Source: Oscheius dolichura (taxonomy: Eukaryota > Nematoda > Chromadorea > Rhabditida > Rhabditidae). From it: a stretch of DNA of 64,000 bases. The translations under genes were made by a program, and so were the position numbers. This document shows positions 1 through 11,600 of this stretch, one piece after another. The notes beneath the pieces are model-generated. The model was not told the DNA's origin. It saw nothing but the letters and a program-made list of their open reading frames with translations, and ran no database searches. Position 1 is the first letter of the stretch. Each line of letters begins with the position of its first letter. Location of the stretch: contig OW051496.1 in assembly GCA_932521035.1 (NCBI GenBank), forward strand, positions 5,828,001-5,892,000, in the 5' to 3' direction.

Positions 1-302
1 ATGTGGAATCTCAGCCGGAGCTAACGTTTGTTTTCTATAGTACGTAAAAGAAATAAATTTCAGGTGTGTGCTGCTACAAGAATCGCCAGCCGTCCGGAAT
101 ATACGGATAAGCTGGTTGTCACAGTACTTCCTAGCTTCGGTGAACGCTACTTGTCAGTTTTCTATTCAATGCTAATACAAAATATTCCAGATCATCTGTG
201 TTGTATACCGATCTGCGCGAAGAATCCCTGGAAATGCAGGTCAAAAGCCTGGAGGAGAACTTGTCTAAATTTAAGCTTCACGAGTACGCCGTTATGGAGT
301 AA
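1..302 (+). CDS. Cysteine synthase / CBS-type PLP enzyme, C-terminal end (5' partial)
   Basis: Three exons (1-25, 64-152, 191-302) join across two 38 bp introns into the C-terminal part of an O-acetylserine sulfhydrylase-type enzyme. Visible are the GISAGAN turn (GISSGAA in the family), a helix with [11 protein letters not shown], the conserved block [18 protein letters not shown] and a tail ending HEYAVME before the stop at 300-302. The family makes cysteine from O-acetylserine and sulfide using pyridoxal phosphate. Nematodes keep several plant-type copies that also act in sulfide and cyanide handling. The PLP lysine and substrate loops lie outside the window, so activity cannot be judged. 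The product is about 70 residues here against a usual ~320-340. Family identity is firm; the exact paralogue is not. Confidence 0.85.
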
Positions 303-365
303 ATAGTGTATAAAACAAGAAAAAGAAATAAATATATTTACCCGTAACTACAACTTACAAAATTA

Positions 366-1060
366 TCAAGCTAAAGAAAATGGTGGTGGTACTAAAGGAA
401 TAGAGCCTAAAATGAATTCCATTGCTTCGAACTGTTTTATGTCTTCTTTAGATAAGTCATTTATATTCGAGTAAAACCTGCGGTCATCAGCAGCAACCTC
501 TTTTGTCGCGGATCTGAAGAAATTATTTAAAAAAAAGAGGGAATAATTGTAAACTAACGCATTTGATTGTAATGAATCTGATTTTCTGAGAGGGAGTGGA
601 TTTTTGCTTGTACTGCTAGCATTTGCTCTGGAAACGTCAACATAAACAAAAAGCTAATAGCGTACTTTGATAGTTCTGATGGTTTTGGAGCTACACTCTT
701 AGCTCGATCTGCTATATATTTGTATTTTCTGAAAAAAGGAGCATGTTGAAATTTAAAAAATTTATATTTGTATGCATTAAAAAATTGAACCTACGGATCA
801 ATTTTGACAGTTCGAGCTCCATGATGACTTACGTGAACAGTTGTGCCGTGGGTGTAATAATTCTGGAAAGCAGAATGATTTGATAAAAGTAATAAGTAAA
901 ATACCTTTTGAAATGGTTCATCGTGAGAATTGGATTGACTATACCGTCTAGAAGCACCTTGATCATCGTGTATAAATGCACAATCCTCTCCATTTCTGCA
1001 GGATTTCGGATTACCTGGACGGTAAAACTTGCAATATATTGTTTTTCGATGAAACGACAT
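366..1060 (-). CDS. NUP42/NUPL2-like nucleoporin with one CCCH zinc finger
   Basis: Begins at ATG 1060 (MSFHRKTIYCKF). The N-terminus holds a CCCH zinc finger, CKFYRPGNPKSC-x5-C-x3-H. Splicing four introns (the largest about 110 bp, the others ~38-45 bp) gives a middle section with KYKYIADRAKSVAPKPSELSK and a C-terminus reading DLSKEDIKQFEAMEFILGSIPLVPPP before the stop at 366-368. An N-terminal CCCH finger plus a C-terminal F-x-LG-x-IP-xx-PPP motif is the arrangement of NUP42/Rip1, the cytoplasmic-face nuclear pore protein that binds Gle1 and supports mRNA export. The protein is only about 150 residues and I see no FG-repeat stretch, which the vertebrate proteins have. It converges with the cysteine synthase gene, the two stops being about 65 bp apart. 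Confidence 0.6.
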
Positions 1061-1523
1061 ATTCTGCAAAAAATAGAAATGGCTATAGTGAAAAATTGAT
1101 AAAGAAAAGAGAATTGTGAAAGATATAATGAGGTCTGACAAACTAAAAGAAACAAGTATTTGAAAGCTACACAGCTCGCCGCCCACAGCTCGCTTTGCAA
1201 TGGAGCGGGCGGCAGTTAGCAATGGAGCGGCGCCACTTTTCAATACAAACTATTTACATCTTTTTTTCAGAAATGGCATATTGTAAATTCATATTTTCTT
1301 CTGTAAAATATGGGAAACAACGGGTAGATGTCACAGCAATTCTTTCAGCTTATGGCATCAAGGTTTAGGTAGAAAGCCAATACGATAAAGGCGAGTATAC
1401 ATGCAAATAGGCTGAAAGAATTGCTATGATATCTACATATTATTTGCAATATTTTGCAGAAAAAATTGCGAATTTAGAGCATGTCAGTTCTGAGAAAGAG
1501 ATGTAAATAGAAACGGCATTTTT

Positions 1524-2301
1524 ATCACAGCTCGCCGCGACCGCCAATTTAAAGGTCGGAGCGCTCCAGTGCCAAAAACAATGTTCTGCATTTTCATGCG
1601 TTTTTGATGGTTTCTCTGGTTTTATCGACCACGAATTACTATATAGCAAAGGAGAAAAACACAGAATACCAAAGAAATAGAGAGAAATGTGGCATTCATG
1701 AATTTTGTTCAGGAAATCCCCTTTTACTATTAAAAAAGAGTTTTCCGAAGCGTTACTGGTCATTCTTGGTATCAAAATGTTGCTCACGATGTGACTAGTT
1801 GTTTGCCATGAAAATTAGACAAATCCAATGTCAGCAATGTTGAGTAAAATATTTTTAAAGAAAAAAGAATACCACCCGCGAAAGGAAAATTTCAAATTTT
1901 GTTAAGGAATTTTGCATCTATTCTGGGTGCATCTAGTTCTCTTTAGTTGTACATCCGAGTTCATTTCTGTTTTTTGCAATCGTTAGAGCACATCAAATTG
2001 TCTTTTAATAGAATGTTTGAACTTCCAACAATGAAAAATGCATAAATGGCATCAAATTTAGTGGCATTTTCGATATTTTTGTTACATACAGTTGTCAGAT
2101 CTAGGTGGCAAGCTCTATTAAAAGACAATCTGATGTGCTGAATCGATTGCAGAAAACAGAAATCAAATCGGATGTACCACTAAAGAGAACTAGATGCACC
2201 CAGATGAGACAGTTTACTATGGGAAATAATTTTAATTACTGTAGCGCGCCAGTTACGTAAATCACGTCGTGGCGCGATTTTGGTCAGGCCGGCGAGCTGT
2301 G
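1524..2301. mobile_element. Second TIR element inserted inside copy 1
   Basis: It begins ATCACAGCTCGCCGCGACC and ends GGCCGGCGAGCTGTG, so it shares the ACAGCTCGCCG terminal motif with its host element. The uninterrupted copy near 36150 reads GGCATTTTTGCTTG where copy 1 reads GGCATTTTT, insert, TTTTGCTTG. This defines the insertion and suggests a short T-rich target duplication. The interior contains a long imperfect inverted repeat (1919-2011 against 2114-2206) and no transposase-like frame. Confidence 0.75.
1919..2206. repeat. Long inverted repeat (hairpin arms of about 93 bp)
   Basis: The left arm 1919-2011 (starting TTCTGGGTGCATCTAGTTCT near 1921) and the right arm 2114-2206 are imperfect reverse complements along their whole length, with about a 100 bp spacer. 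The pair lies inside the inserted TIR element and would fold into a long hairpin if transcribed. Confidence 0.8.
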
Positions 2302-2639
2302 TTTTGCTTGATGGGCAGTAAATATGACCCAGCGAGCGCGCCGCCCTTTATTCCCAAGTGCCGGGTTCGGCGAGCTGTATATATAAAACTAAAGCTTCAG
2401 TTTTATATATATATATAAAGGTTACCCTCGTGAAAAAATGGTATAGCAACCTGACAATTTATTATCGTTCATAAGGTAGTTGGTTTCAACAACAAAAAGA
2501 AATTAGAAAGACTGAAATATTAATAAACAGTAAAGCTACGTATAAAACTTTGCCAAAGTAGAAGTGCCGATGTTTAAATTCATTGGCTCTATCATTTTAA
2601 CCCACTCGATCTCATTCGAATATGCACCCTAGATGAGAG

Positions 2640-3240
2640 CTAATTTCTAAACAAAATTAAACTCACGCGTTTTTTAATTTTCATTCCGTTCTCATATGCG
2701 AAAATAAGACTGTTCAAGCAACACATACAATTATTCTTGGTACATAACTCGTTGTAAACGACTTGTTTCAAGTAATCTTCTATCTCCTTCATCAAATATC
2801 GATCAGCTATTCTCAAAAGTTTTCTGGTTTGCACCCAGAATTCTATAATTACAAATAGTTTAAAATATGTATGCTAATTTCAACCTTGAAGAAGTTCTTT
2901 TACAACCTGAGAATGAGCAGTATAATTCAAAGCAGTACAGCGCCCATATCTATTATCATATGTGTCACCGTTCTGAAAAAATATAAATATGCCTCTGGCT
3001 CCCCTACTATGGTTTCAGTAGGAAAAGATAAAAAGCTTTTAGGATCGCTGACTCTTCCTTTATAAAGTATATCCAAGAATCTCATAAATGTTTTAGCATC
3101 GACATCTTTAATTTCAACACGAGCCTCTTTGGCCTAAAGCATTTGTTCGAATGTTTAAAAGCAATATTGCCTCTTTGAAGTTGCCGCTGAACATAGCATT
3201 GAATACTTCAGATCGAGCAGCAAGGAACTGTAGAAAAAGT
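2640..3240 (-). pseudogene. BTB/BACK-domain protein fragment, probably degraded
   Basis: Reading right to left, exon-like pieces give LQFLAARSEVFNAMFSGNFKE (the BTB core LAARS-x-VF-x-AMF), then AKEARVEIKDVDAKTFMRFLDILYKGRV (BTB strands and helices), and finally RKLLRIADRYLMKEIEDYL with a following BACK-like helix pair. This order is typical of BTB proteins that recruit substrates to Cul3 ubiquitin ligases, a family much expanded in nematodes. I find no convincing start codon or N-terminal MATH/BTB exon upstream, no GT donor after FKE (the site reads GAG/gcaata), and no clean ending after KIKK. It sits next to the nested transposons. It could be a diverged live gene with exons I cannot place, but a broken remnant fits better. 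Confidence 0.5.
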
Positions 3241-3602
3241 GGCATAGATTTGAATGCTACTTTTTCAAGAAATAAGAGAATTAGGTAGGACTTTATTCAT
3301 TTCACGGAGTAGTATGTTTCAAAAACAAATTAGTAAACAGTATAAAGCTATGATAAAAACGCTGGCAACGTAGGAACAACGACATCCAAGAATGCCAATT
3401 TTCATAAAAATTTCAAATTATGATGAACGCCTTCCCGCTAATCAGATATGTAACAGATCCTGTCGACGTTTACAAGTCAAGTTTACAAGCAAAATGACAG
3501 GTCGTGGGTTTTTTTAGACAGTTCTTCAGTTTCAGAATTTTGGTGAGTCCGTCCTACTCCCTCCTCATCAACACACATAAAACGACACTTTTAGAAATAA
3601 GT

Positions 3603-4859
3603 ATGCGGTCATGGCAACGTCATCTCGTGCCCTTCGCGGTTATTCTTGCTTTTTGGATTTTCTGTATGTGGGTGAACGGGTGGACAAAACGAACGGAGAG
3701 AGAGATTCGAGGAATCCAAGCGAAGACGGAACCCGTCGTCTATAACAATCTGGTAGACCTCTTCTCGGAGACACTTTTTATAGACTTCTCGTATCGTAGG
3801 AAAGGAATGCAGCAACACGACCGGCCACTGCTACACCATAATGGATGTCTTCTACCGGCAGGGCGGGATGGCCGTGGCCTTGCGTCTCCTCCTCCTCAAC
3901 CGCCTCCCCAAGTACGCCTTCACCTCCGTCAGCCTCAAGCCGAGTGACCCGGTCAGAGGCAATTGGAGCGTGGACAAGAGCCTCGTCGACAGCCACGTCA
4001 TTCAGGCACAAATTGGCTTCGCGTTCATAACTGAGGTTCGGCTGTCTTCTCTCTTGTACCCAACACTCACGAGTCCAACCTAAAGTGAAAAGGTTCCCTT
4101 GTCAGGCCATGTCTTTCAATAGCGTCGAAAAGCAGCAGTTCTTGATGATCGGCCTGGGAGGAGGCGTCGCCTCCAATTTCCTGTCTACCCTGCCCGCCAT
4201 GGGCATCCAGGTGGTCACTGCCGATCTCCTCCCTCATCCTCCCTTTAGGCTGAGACCACCGTCGTGGAATTGGATCCGTTTATGGTTGGGCTCGCCGCGA
4301 GGTATTTCGAACATCGAGAAGTTCCCGGGCTGACGAATATCGTCATGGCGAACGGCATAAAATTCGTCGAAGACGCCGTCAAAAAGGGTACCAAGTATCG
4401 CTCCTGGATGCATGCTACAATACGGACGAGACAGCGACTGGCCTCCTCTGCCCCGTCAAGGAATTCCTCGAGCCCCAGACGGTGAAGAACATCTACCTCT
4501 GCCTGGAGGACGGCGGCGTCTTCACCATCAACACGATCAGCGACTCGAATGCCACCCGACACGAGCAACAGGCCCTCGAACAGTTCCAGAAGGTCTTCCC
4601 CTCCTGCTACTTGGCCCCCTACCACCCGGACAGGAATGTAAGGCCGTCTTCTGCCAGATTCCATTGAGTACTTCAGATGCTTGTCTGTTCAAAGAGGAGC
4701 CACTGGACCTGGAAGGAGCAGAGCCACAAGTTCCGGACCAATCTCGAGTCGGTCATCGCCAAGTTCAACTTCCAGACGCTCGGCCTCCTCCGTGGCTATT
4801 ATGGGCCAGGGTCGTCTGCGTCCTCCTCCCCTACAGTATCTCTCTCTCTTTTTATCTAA
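3603..4859 (+). CDS. Spermidine-synthase-like methyltransferase with N-terminal membrane anchor (apparent frameshift)
   Basis: ATG 3603 opens MRSWQRHLVPF followed by a hydrophobic segment of about 15 residues, giving a type II membrane anchor. A 31 bp intron (about 3751-3781) joins to ECSNTTGHCYTIMDVFYRQGGM. The AdoMet-binding fold then appears as FLMIGLGGGVASNFL (motif I) and ETTVVELDPFMVGLAARYF (acidic residue of motif II), followed by PGLTNIVMANGIKFV. The stretch LLDACYNTDETATGLLCP is the expected catalytic-face strand but is one base out of frame with the preceding KKGTKY (near 4396-4412). Nearly all the remainder is open: FLEPQTVKNIYLCLEDGGVF, then an exon ending SLSLFI. Family: spermidine synthase/METTL13-type fold. 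Without a seen aminopropyl-donor site I would not call it a polyamine enzyme. Confidence 0.6.
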
Positions 4860-5039
4860 TATTTATTTTCTTCTTCACATATTAATAAATCTCACTCTCT
4901 TATTTCTCTCGCCGTCTAGTCAACACCATGAGGAAAGAGATTAAATCGGGAATCGTACTATGGCAAAGGAATTGTACACGGCGGGGAGCCGCCTGCCGTG
5001 TTTGTCGGTTGATTCAAACCCCTCCTCCCGGTCACTAGA

Positions 5040-5500
5040 ATGTCTCCTTTCGCCCTGGTCCTGTTATTTCTCCTTTTCCTCATCGGCCCCTCCGACGCCG
5101 TCATCCAGTGTCTTGTCAGCCCTGCCGCCGAGTTTGGCAAGCCTCAGCGCCCAGTACTCGGGCAGTGTTACCAGAATTGGTGCAAGAAGGTCACCGGAGG
5201 AACAGGAGTGGTGGGTTTTATATTTTCGACTTTTAGTGGATCTCTTCAGGTGGAATACGGCTGTGACGACACGGGAGACTGTTCAAGAAATGCCAATAAC
5301 GACCCGTACGACCCGTACGTGACCCAAGTAAGATGTTGACGTCCCTCACCCAAACGGCCTTCCAGATCAGTAACTGCTGGAGTAAAAATGGCAGGAGTAT
5401 CTGCTGTTGCAATACAGATTTCTGCAATAACGGCGGTTCTTCCCATCACCTCATCCCATCTCTTATTTGTCTCCTGGCCAGTCTCCTATTTTTCGGATAA
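5040..5500 (+). CDS. Small Ly-6/ET-like GPI-anchored surface protein
   Basis: Three exons (5040-5210, 5250-5327, 5366-5500) separated by introns of 39 and 38 bp. The product of about 127 residues starts with a signal peptide (MSPFALVLLFLLFLIGPSDA). It then has ten or so cysteines in a three-finger-like pattern: C-LVSPA, GQCYQNWC, GCDDTGDC, NCW, and the CCCNTDFCN ending typical of Ly-6 domains. The C-terminus is a hydrophobic tail (LIPSLICLLASLLFFG) of the kind replaced by a GPI anchor. The role is unknown; such proteins often modulate receptors or ion channels at the cell surface. It converges on the LYST gene with 145 bp between stop codons. Confidence 0.75.
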
Positions 5501-5644
5501 GAAATTTTATTAGAATGAAATGTGAGGAGTATCACAGAAAAGACTCGTAGGGGACAGCTGGGTGACTAGAGGAGGAACTATTAGCAGCTGAAAGACCGGT
5601 AGAGGGATACCCGGCGATGGGGATGGGACTAGAAGGAATAACAA

Positions 5645-8600
5645 CTACATATCGTGGGGGTTGATGATGGCGAAGGGAGGGGCGCGGCTCTTGGTGAGGG
5701 TGGCCAGACTCTGCCAGCAGAGGACGCGCCCGCTGGAGAGCAGGGCGAACAGCTTCCGGCCAGACGAGGCGAACGTCACACTGAATATATCTATCAATAG
5801 CCAACGATGGTCCATACCTAATAATAGGTTCCTGGTCCTTTTCGTGCCAGATGTCCCTCACGACAGTCAAACACCACATCTCGACCAGCCTAGGCAACAA
5901 CATGACGCATCCCCGGCCCGTGTTTACCTTATGTGTCCATCTTGCATTCCCAAGGCCATACAGTTGATGGCACAGCCCTCCGGTTGGTTCGTCATTGCAA
6001 CCGACATCACCGGGGTGTCAGTACCCACAGAACCGACAAGGTCTCCGTTTACCTGAAGAGGAGAAGGGTTTGGAACAAGAAAAAGAGGCTAACCGTGAAG
6101 AGCTCTACCCGACTGCCGTATCCCTGCTGGGAGACGACGACGATGTCGGCGGAGGTGGAGCTGATGCAGATGGAGGAGACGGGGTGCGAGGGATTGCGAA
6201 GGACCCGAACAAATGAGAGGCTGAAATAGTTTGGATGGGATATGAAAAAGGAAGACGCTACCGATTGGTGTCCCAGACAACGACTTTCCCATCGGCATCA
6301 CCGGAAACGGCGGTACTGAACTCGTCACAGATACAGAGACAGTCCACGGAGAAGTGATGCGCGAGGAGATCCGACCGGAATGTTATGGACTGGAGGCCTT
6401 TCTCGTTAAAGAGCAGATGGAAGACACGGATCAGCCCGGAGGTAAAGGCGACAAATAAGAGACGATTTGTGGCGGAATAAGAGACCTTCGAGATCTGAAA
6501 GGAGGATGGTGGTGGAGGACAGGATGAAGGAATACCTTGGAACCATGATAGTCTAAGAGATTGATCCACGGTTGTACTTCTGGTTGAATTAGACGGAAGC
6601 GGAGGACAGAGTCGGAAAATAGCCAGGAGATGGCCGCCAGACTAGTTTGGACTTTCGTTTTACAAAGCAAGTCAGAAGGATTCTCGGGAGCAGAGAGGGA
6701 GATGAGGACGGTGTCTCTAGTGCAGCCGGCCACGTTCCCGTCCACCAGAGCCACGACGCTGCCCAGCCGATCGGACTTCAATCCCTGAACAGAAGATGTC
6801 CTCCCATTATTAGACAACCTTACCTTGACGGAGAGAGTGACGTTGATCTGTGAGACATCCTGTTCTGGACTGCCCACGTAGTCGCCCCATCTCACCCCGA
6901 CCACACTCGGGATCGGAGCAGGAGGCCGTTCCTTCTCCCTCTCCCGCTCCTTGTCCTTGTCTTTCTTCTCTTTCCCGGCATACAAATGTGGCTGGTGAGG
7001 CGTTTGAAGGATCTGAACAATAGTTTATGTAACGACTTCTTCTAACTTGAATGGGCATTTGGCCATAACTTTTGACCATTGTGCGGAGAGCCGACTGGGA
7101 CAGCTCGTCCAGGACCTCGTCCACGTTCAATCTACCCAAATACGTCTATAAATAGAACGTAAATCAGAAAAAGGAAGGACTGTACCGCCGGGTGAAAGAC
7201 ATTGATGGCGTCGAGAGCTGGCTTGCCTGTCTGTTTGAAACCGAAGATAAGATCGACCCAGGAGTGGAGGTTCTGAGTCACTGTCAGGGCCTCTAATGCC
7301 TGTCGATGGATGAGGGTGAAGAGACGGGGATTGTTGGCTGGTGTCCAGGTGGGCAGCCTCACAGAACCGACTTTATCACCGGCCTGCCGGATTCCCAAGT
7401 CCAGTCCCTCTCGATTGACCAGGAATTCTCCCAGACAAAAGAACTCCGGAATGAGTTCCTGAAACATTGTTTTTTGTTAAAGAAAAAGGCCTCACCTTGA
7501 AGTCGGTGGTGGATTCACAGCTCGAAAGACGCCAGGTGGCTTCGATTGAATTGAATAGACGATCAGGAATGTCGAAGTTATTGTCCTAATGGGGAAATAA
7601 GAGAAGAGGTTAAAGGAGACACACCTGATATTCGAGGGCGATTTGGGTAAACGGGCTGAGACGGACCAGGTAGTGAGCAACAATTCCGCTGTTCGAGTAG
7701 TGGCTGCCATAATGATAGGGCCCGAAGTGGAGCGGGCCGCCATCCAGATCACGGGAGCACTCCGCCTGGAGACAGTTGTAGTTGGCCACGTAATGCGATT
7801 CCATTCTCTTGTCCTGGATAGCCATCGGCTTTTGTAGATTTCTTAAAATATGTTCTTTATGAATACATGGGAAGCAGTACCTGTAGGAGGACGAGCTGGA
7901 GAGATCGAGGACAGACGAGGTGTAATCGGAGAGGACGAAGGGGAAGACCGGGTACTGCATGAGATCGTTGAAGGATCTTCCTGCCAACTTATTCAATTGC
8001 ATCAGATATCTGAAGTGGGGAGTTTACAGGAAAAGATTAAAGGGCGAACTCGAAGTTTGAAAGGGCGCCGTGTCTCCAGGACTGGACAACGGCCTGGACT
8101 AACTGCGAAGTATTGGGGAACAGATGCTCCTGGCCGAGTTCTCGTAACTGTTTGACGAATTGACCACGTCTCTAGAAAAATAGGTTGAAAACAAGAGGCG
8201 ACCTACTTCGGTGCTCAAGAAAACAATGAGATAAGTCTCTCCATTGGACAAGAAAACCTCGAGGGCGACGTCCTTCAGCAGGTGGTTCCTCATCTGGACT
8301 TCGACCAGCTGGTCGTAACTCCAACTGATAGTGATCACGTCGCAACTGCTTCCCTTCTAAGACATGAATTGTAAGGATTGGAAGGGAAATAACCTGGGTG
8401 CTTTTGGCCGTTTCTCCTATAAAGTGTAATCTCGTCTCTCCAATATGGAGCTCTCCTTGGCATTCGAAGGTTCCACGAAGCACGGTGGCGTCGAGGAACA
8501 AACGGATGTGCTCGTCCAATTGGGCCACGTCATGGAAGGATCGCCTCGATTTGCCTTCCTCCTGAAAACATTAGACTGTCCTGTTCGAACAACTCCTTAC

Positions 8601-11600
8601 CCCGTTGAAGAGGTTTTGAAAAGGCGACTCGTATACAACGGAAGTGATCTGCCCCCTCTTTTCCTCCGAGATAAAGCGCGGCTCGAATGGGTACTGGTAC
8701 GGGATGAGTCGTCTTCGCTCTCTCATGGGACCCTCCGTTGGATCGAGAGCCCATCCCACCGGCCAGTGTCTCTTCTCAAATCCTATTGCTTCTGGATGAC
8801 AAATCTCCTTCTGAAGATAAGTTCTTTTTCCGGTTATTCTACAAAACTCACAGCAATGGCAGTCAGAGCATTTTCCGCCTCCACGGCCTTGGCAATAGCC
8901 TGTTTCGAGGTCCTCATGAATATTTTTCTCGGGAGATTCATCTGCTCGGCCACCTCCCTGGTCACTTCCATGGCCACCATGCCTATCTCCGCCGTCAGCT
9001 TTTCTTCCATATCCCGGAACACTTCCATCTTGCTTCTAAGCTGGGCCATGACCCCCTTTCGATGTTGAGAAAAACAATGGAGAGACAGGATCTCGTCCGT
9101 AGTCATGTTATTCAATGTTTCTAGAAAGGAAAGGTGACAGGCGAGGGATAAAGATACCTGGAGAGAAGCCATCAACTGTGGGGCCCATCTTTCCCGAGGT
9201 CAGGAATTTGATCATCATGGTCAGGTCGGATTCGAATTCCGGCTTGACTTCGGAGAGGAAAGCCAAGTCGTACAAGCCAAGACAAAGAGCGTATTCATAG
9301 TCCTAAACAACTAGTTCCATTAATAGAGGTAGTACCTTACCAGATTGACACTGAGGATGGAAGTGAGACTCTGCCTGTATTGCAGTTCGTGTGACAGAGC
9401 CCTAACCACCTGTCGGCGCTTCTCCTCGACCCATTCCGATTTCCACGTTGGATAGACAGCTAAACAACCCATTTGTCCCACAGTATTCACAAACAACTTA
9501 CGAAAACTTGGGTTGGACGCGATCGTATTGTCGTAGAGTTTCCGTTGAGCAGGGAAAAGGACAAAGGCGACAATTTGAGCCAGGTGTATCCGGACTTTAT
9601 CTCGACAGAGAACTATCAGTCTGTTCCAGACCGTCTGCCCAGCTGATCGTGATCCCTGAAGCGGATGTCTAAATGTCCACAAGCATGCCTACCTCTTTTT
9701 CCCTTTTCCAACTAGTCAACAAGAAGTAGAGGTAGAAGTGGAAGAGATTCTCCTCCTCCTCGGTCACTTCGATCGTCGGAATGAAAATGGAACTGATGGC
9801 CGAGATGACATCCAAGGCGAAGACTATCCTCTCGAGGAGATTCTCCGTGTTGGCCAACGGAGCCGGTCCCATCTTCCGATTATACGGGCAGCGGAGGGCC
9901 TTTCGGGAGACTGAAACAATTAGAGTCGAATGAAATGGAGTCTACTTGGGCCCATGCTGCTGATCCTCTTCCTGAGGTTGGCAAAAGAACCGGCAAAGAA
10001 AGCGGCCACGGGAGAGGTTCCATCCAGCAAGTTGGCCTTCTCCGGGGTAATGGCGTCGTCACAGTAGTCGAAGTCCATTTCGGTCGAGGGGGAGGAGGAC
10101 GACGACTCGGCATCTCTGTAGAGGGAGTCGACACTACTCGTAGCACTGGCAGAGCGTCCTTCCTCGCTAAAGACTACTCGAATCGACTCCATCCAACAGT
10201 GAAGTAGCTGAAAAGGTTCTACTTTCTCCATTTAGTATAGACACCTACCTGACAGAGTTGGGCTCGTATCGCCTTGTGTCCTTGGTACCTCTTATCTTCA
10301 GGATATCTCGTATCCTTCGCTGCTTGGATGTCAGCCAGTTGTAGAAGCCAAATAAACCGTTCACAAGACTTTGTCAACACCGGGTCGCTACAGGAAAAGG
10401 GTGAAGAAGAGTACGTATCCTACCTGTAGGGAATGCCGGAGATGATAATTCTCTGGGCGAGATTGGACCAGCATTCCAGTTGGGGTGAGTGGCTCGGCTT
10501 GTCAAGGACTATCTCGTAGAGATTCGAAGAAGGCGCAGTGTGGAAGGCGATCTTCCTCAGGGTGGCAACCATGGCATCGATCAGACCGCAATCTAGCAGC
10601 GCTTGTTGGAGTTGACTGTTATTTTCAAAAGTTTTCAGGATGGCATTCGAGACATTCCAAAAGAGAGCAACATCCGTGATCGAATTCTCGAAAATGACCA
10701 GGATGGCGTGGAGACTCTCACAAGAGAGGCGGTCCACCTTCATGTTTGTCAGATGTGTCTGGTCCAGGCTGAAATGATAGTAGAATAGGATACGAGATAC
10801 ACCTACCCATCTCCTAGTCGAATGGTCTCTCCACACATCATGCTGAACAGGAAGTCGGCTATCTCCTGGGTGGGAGGGTAGGCTCGTAACTGCGTGGCCA
10901 AGATCTTGAAGCCTTGGAGACGGAGGAAAACGATCTTTGTGAAGGGTGGGCACCGAAGCTGAAACTATGTTGCTAGTTGTCAATAAAATAATAATACCAA
11001 GAACTTCTGAAGCATATCACAAACTGCATCGCGAACCCTTTTGTCTGACTGATGTGACATCAGAATGACGATAGCCTGAAAGGTGGCATTTGAAAGAGAA
11101 CAGAAGCCAGAACGCACATGCCAGGAGATGGCATCGTGTAGCAGACAAGCTAGTAGGGAATCAGCTCCGTTTTGGAGAGTAGCAGCTAGGATATCCATCA
11201 TAGCTGCTCGAAGGGCGACGACCCAGGTTGGATGGCTCTTCTCACTTCTGTGTTCTTCTCTTGCCTCTAATTCAAGAGCACTATCGCTGCTGCTGTTTGA
11301 CGCTGGTAGATCGCTCAACTGAAATGGGGGTATAAAATAGAAAAGGAGAGTAGCTACCATGGTCGGGCGTCGCTCTTCCTCGTCATCCAACGAGCCACCC
11401 ATCTCTTCAAACGTTTTCCTAATCTCATATGGAGAGACGCTGTTCCTCCAGGCTGATTTGAGATAGTCCTCTCCCAGGATAGTATTGTATTGTCGAAGAC
11501 GTTGGGCCAGGGGAGAGTCACCAAGCAGCTCACCTTCTGGTCCATCTCGGAACAATTCTGGAGGATTCTGGTTTAATGAAAAAGGAAAAGCGCTACCGGG

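Larger units (their letters stand above)
1184..2378. mobile_element. Non-autonomous TIR DNA transposon, copy 1, interrupted by a second element
   Basis: The left end CACAGCTCGCTTTGCAATGG and right end GGTTCGGCGAGCTGT form short terminal inverted repeats around ACAGCTCG. The outer sequence is nearly identical to the copy at 35808-36221, including internal arms around AGCAATTCTTTCAGC (about 1337-1352) and its reverse complement (about 1412-1427). Copy 1 is longer only because a second element sits inside it. No transposase reading frame is present, so this is a MITE-like element. Another CACAGCTCGCCG end lies just upstream at about 1170. Confidence 0.75.
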
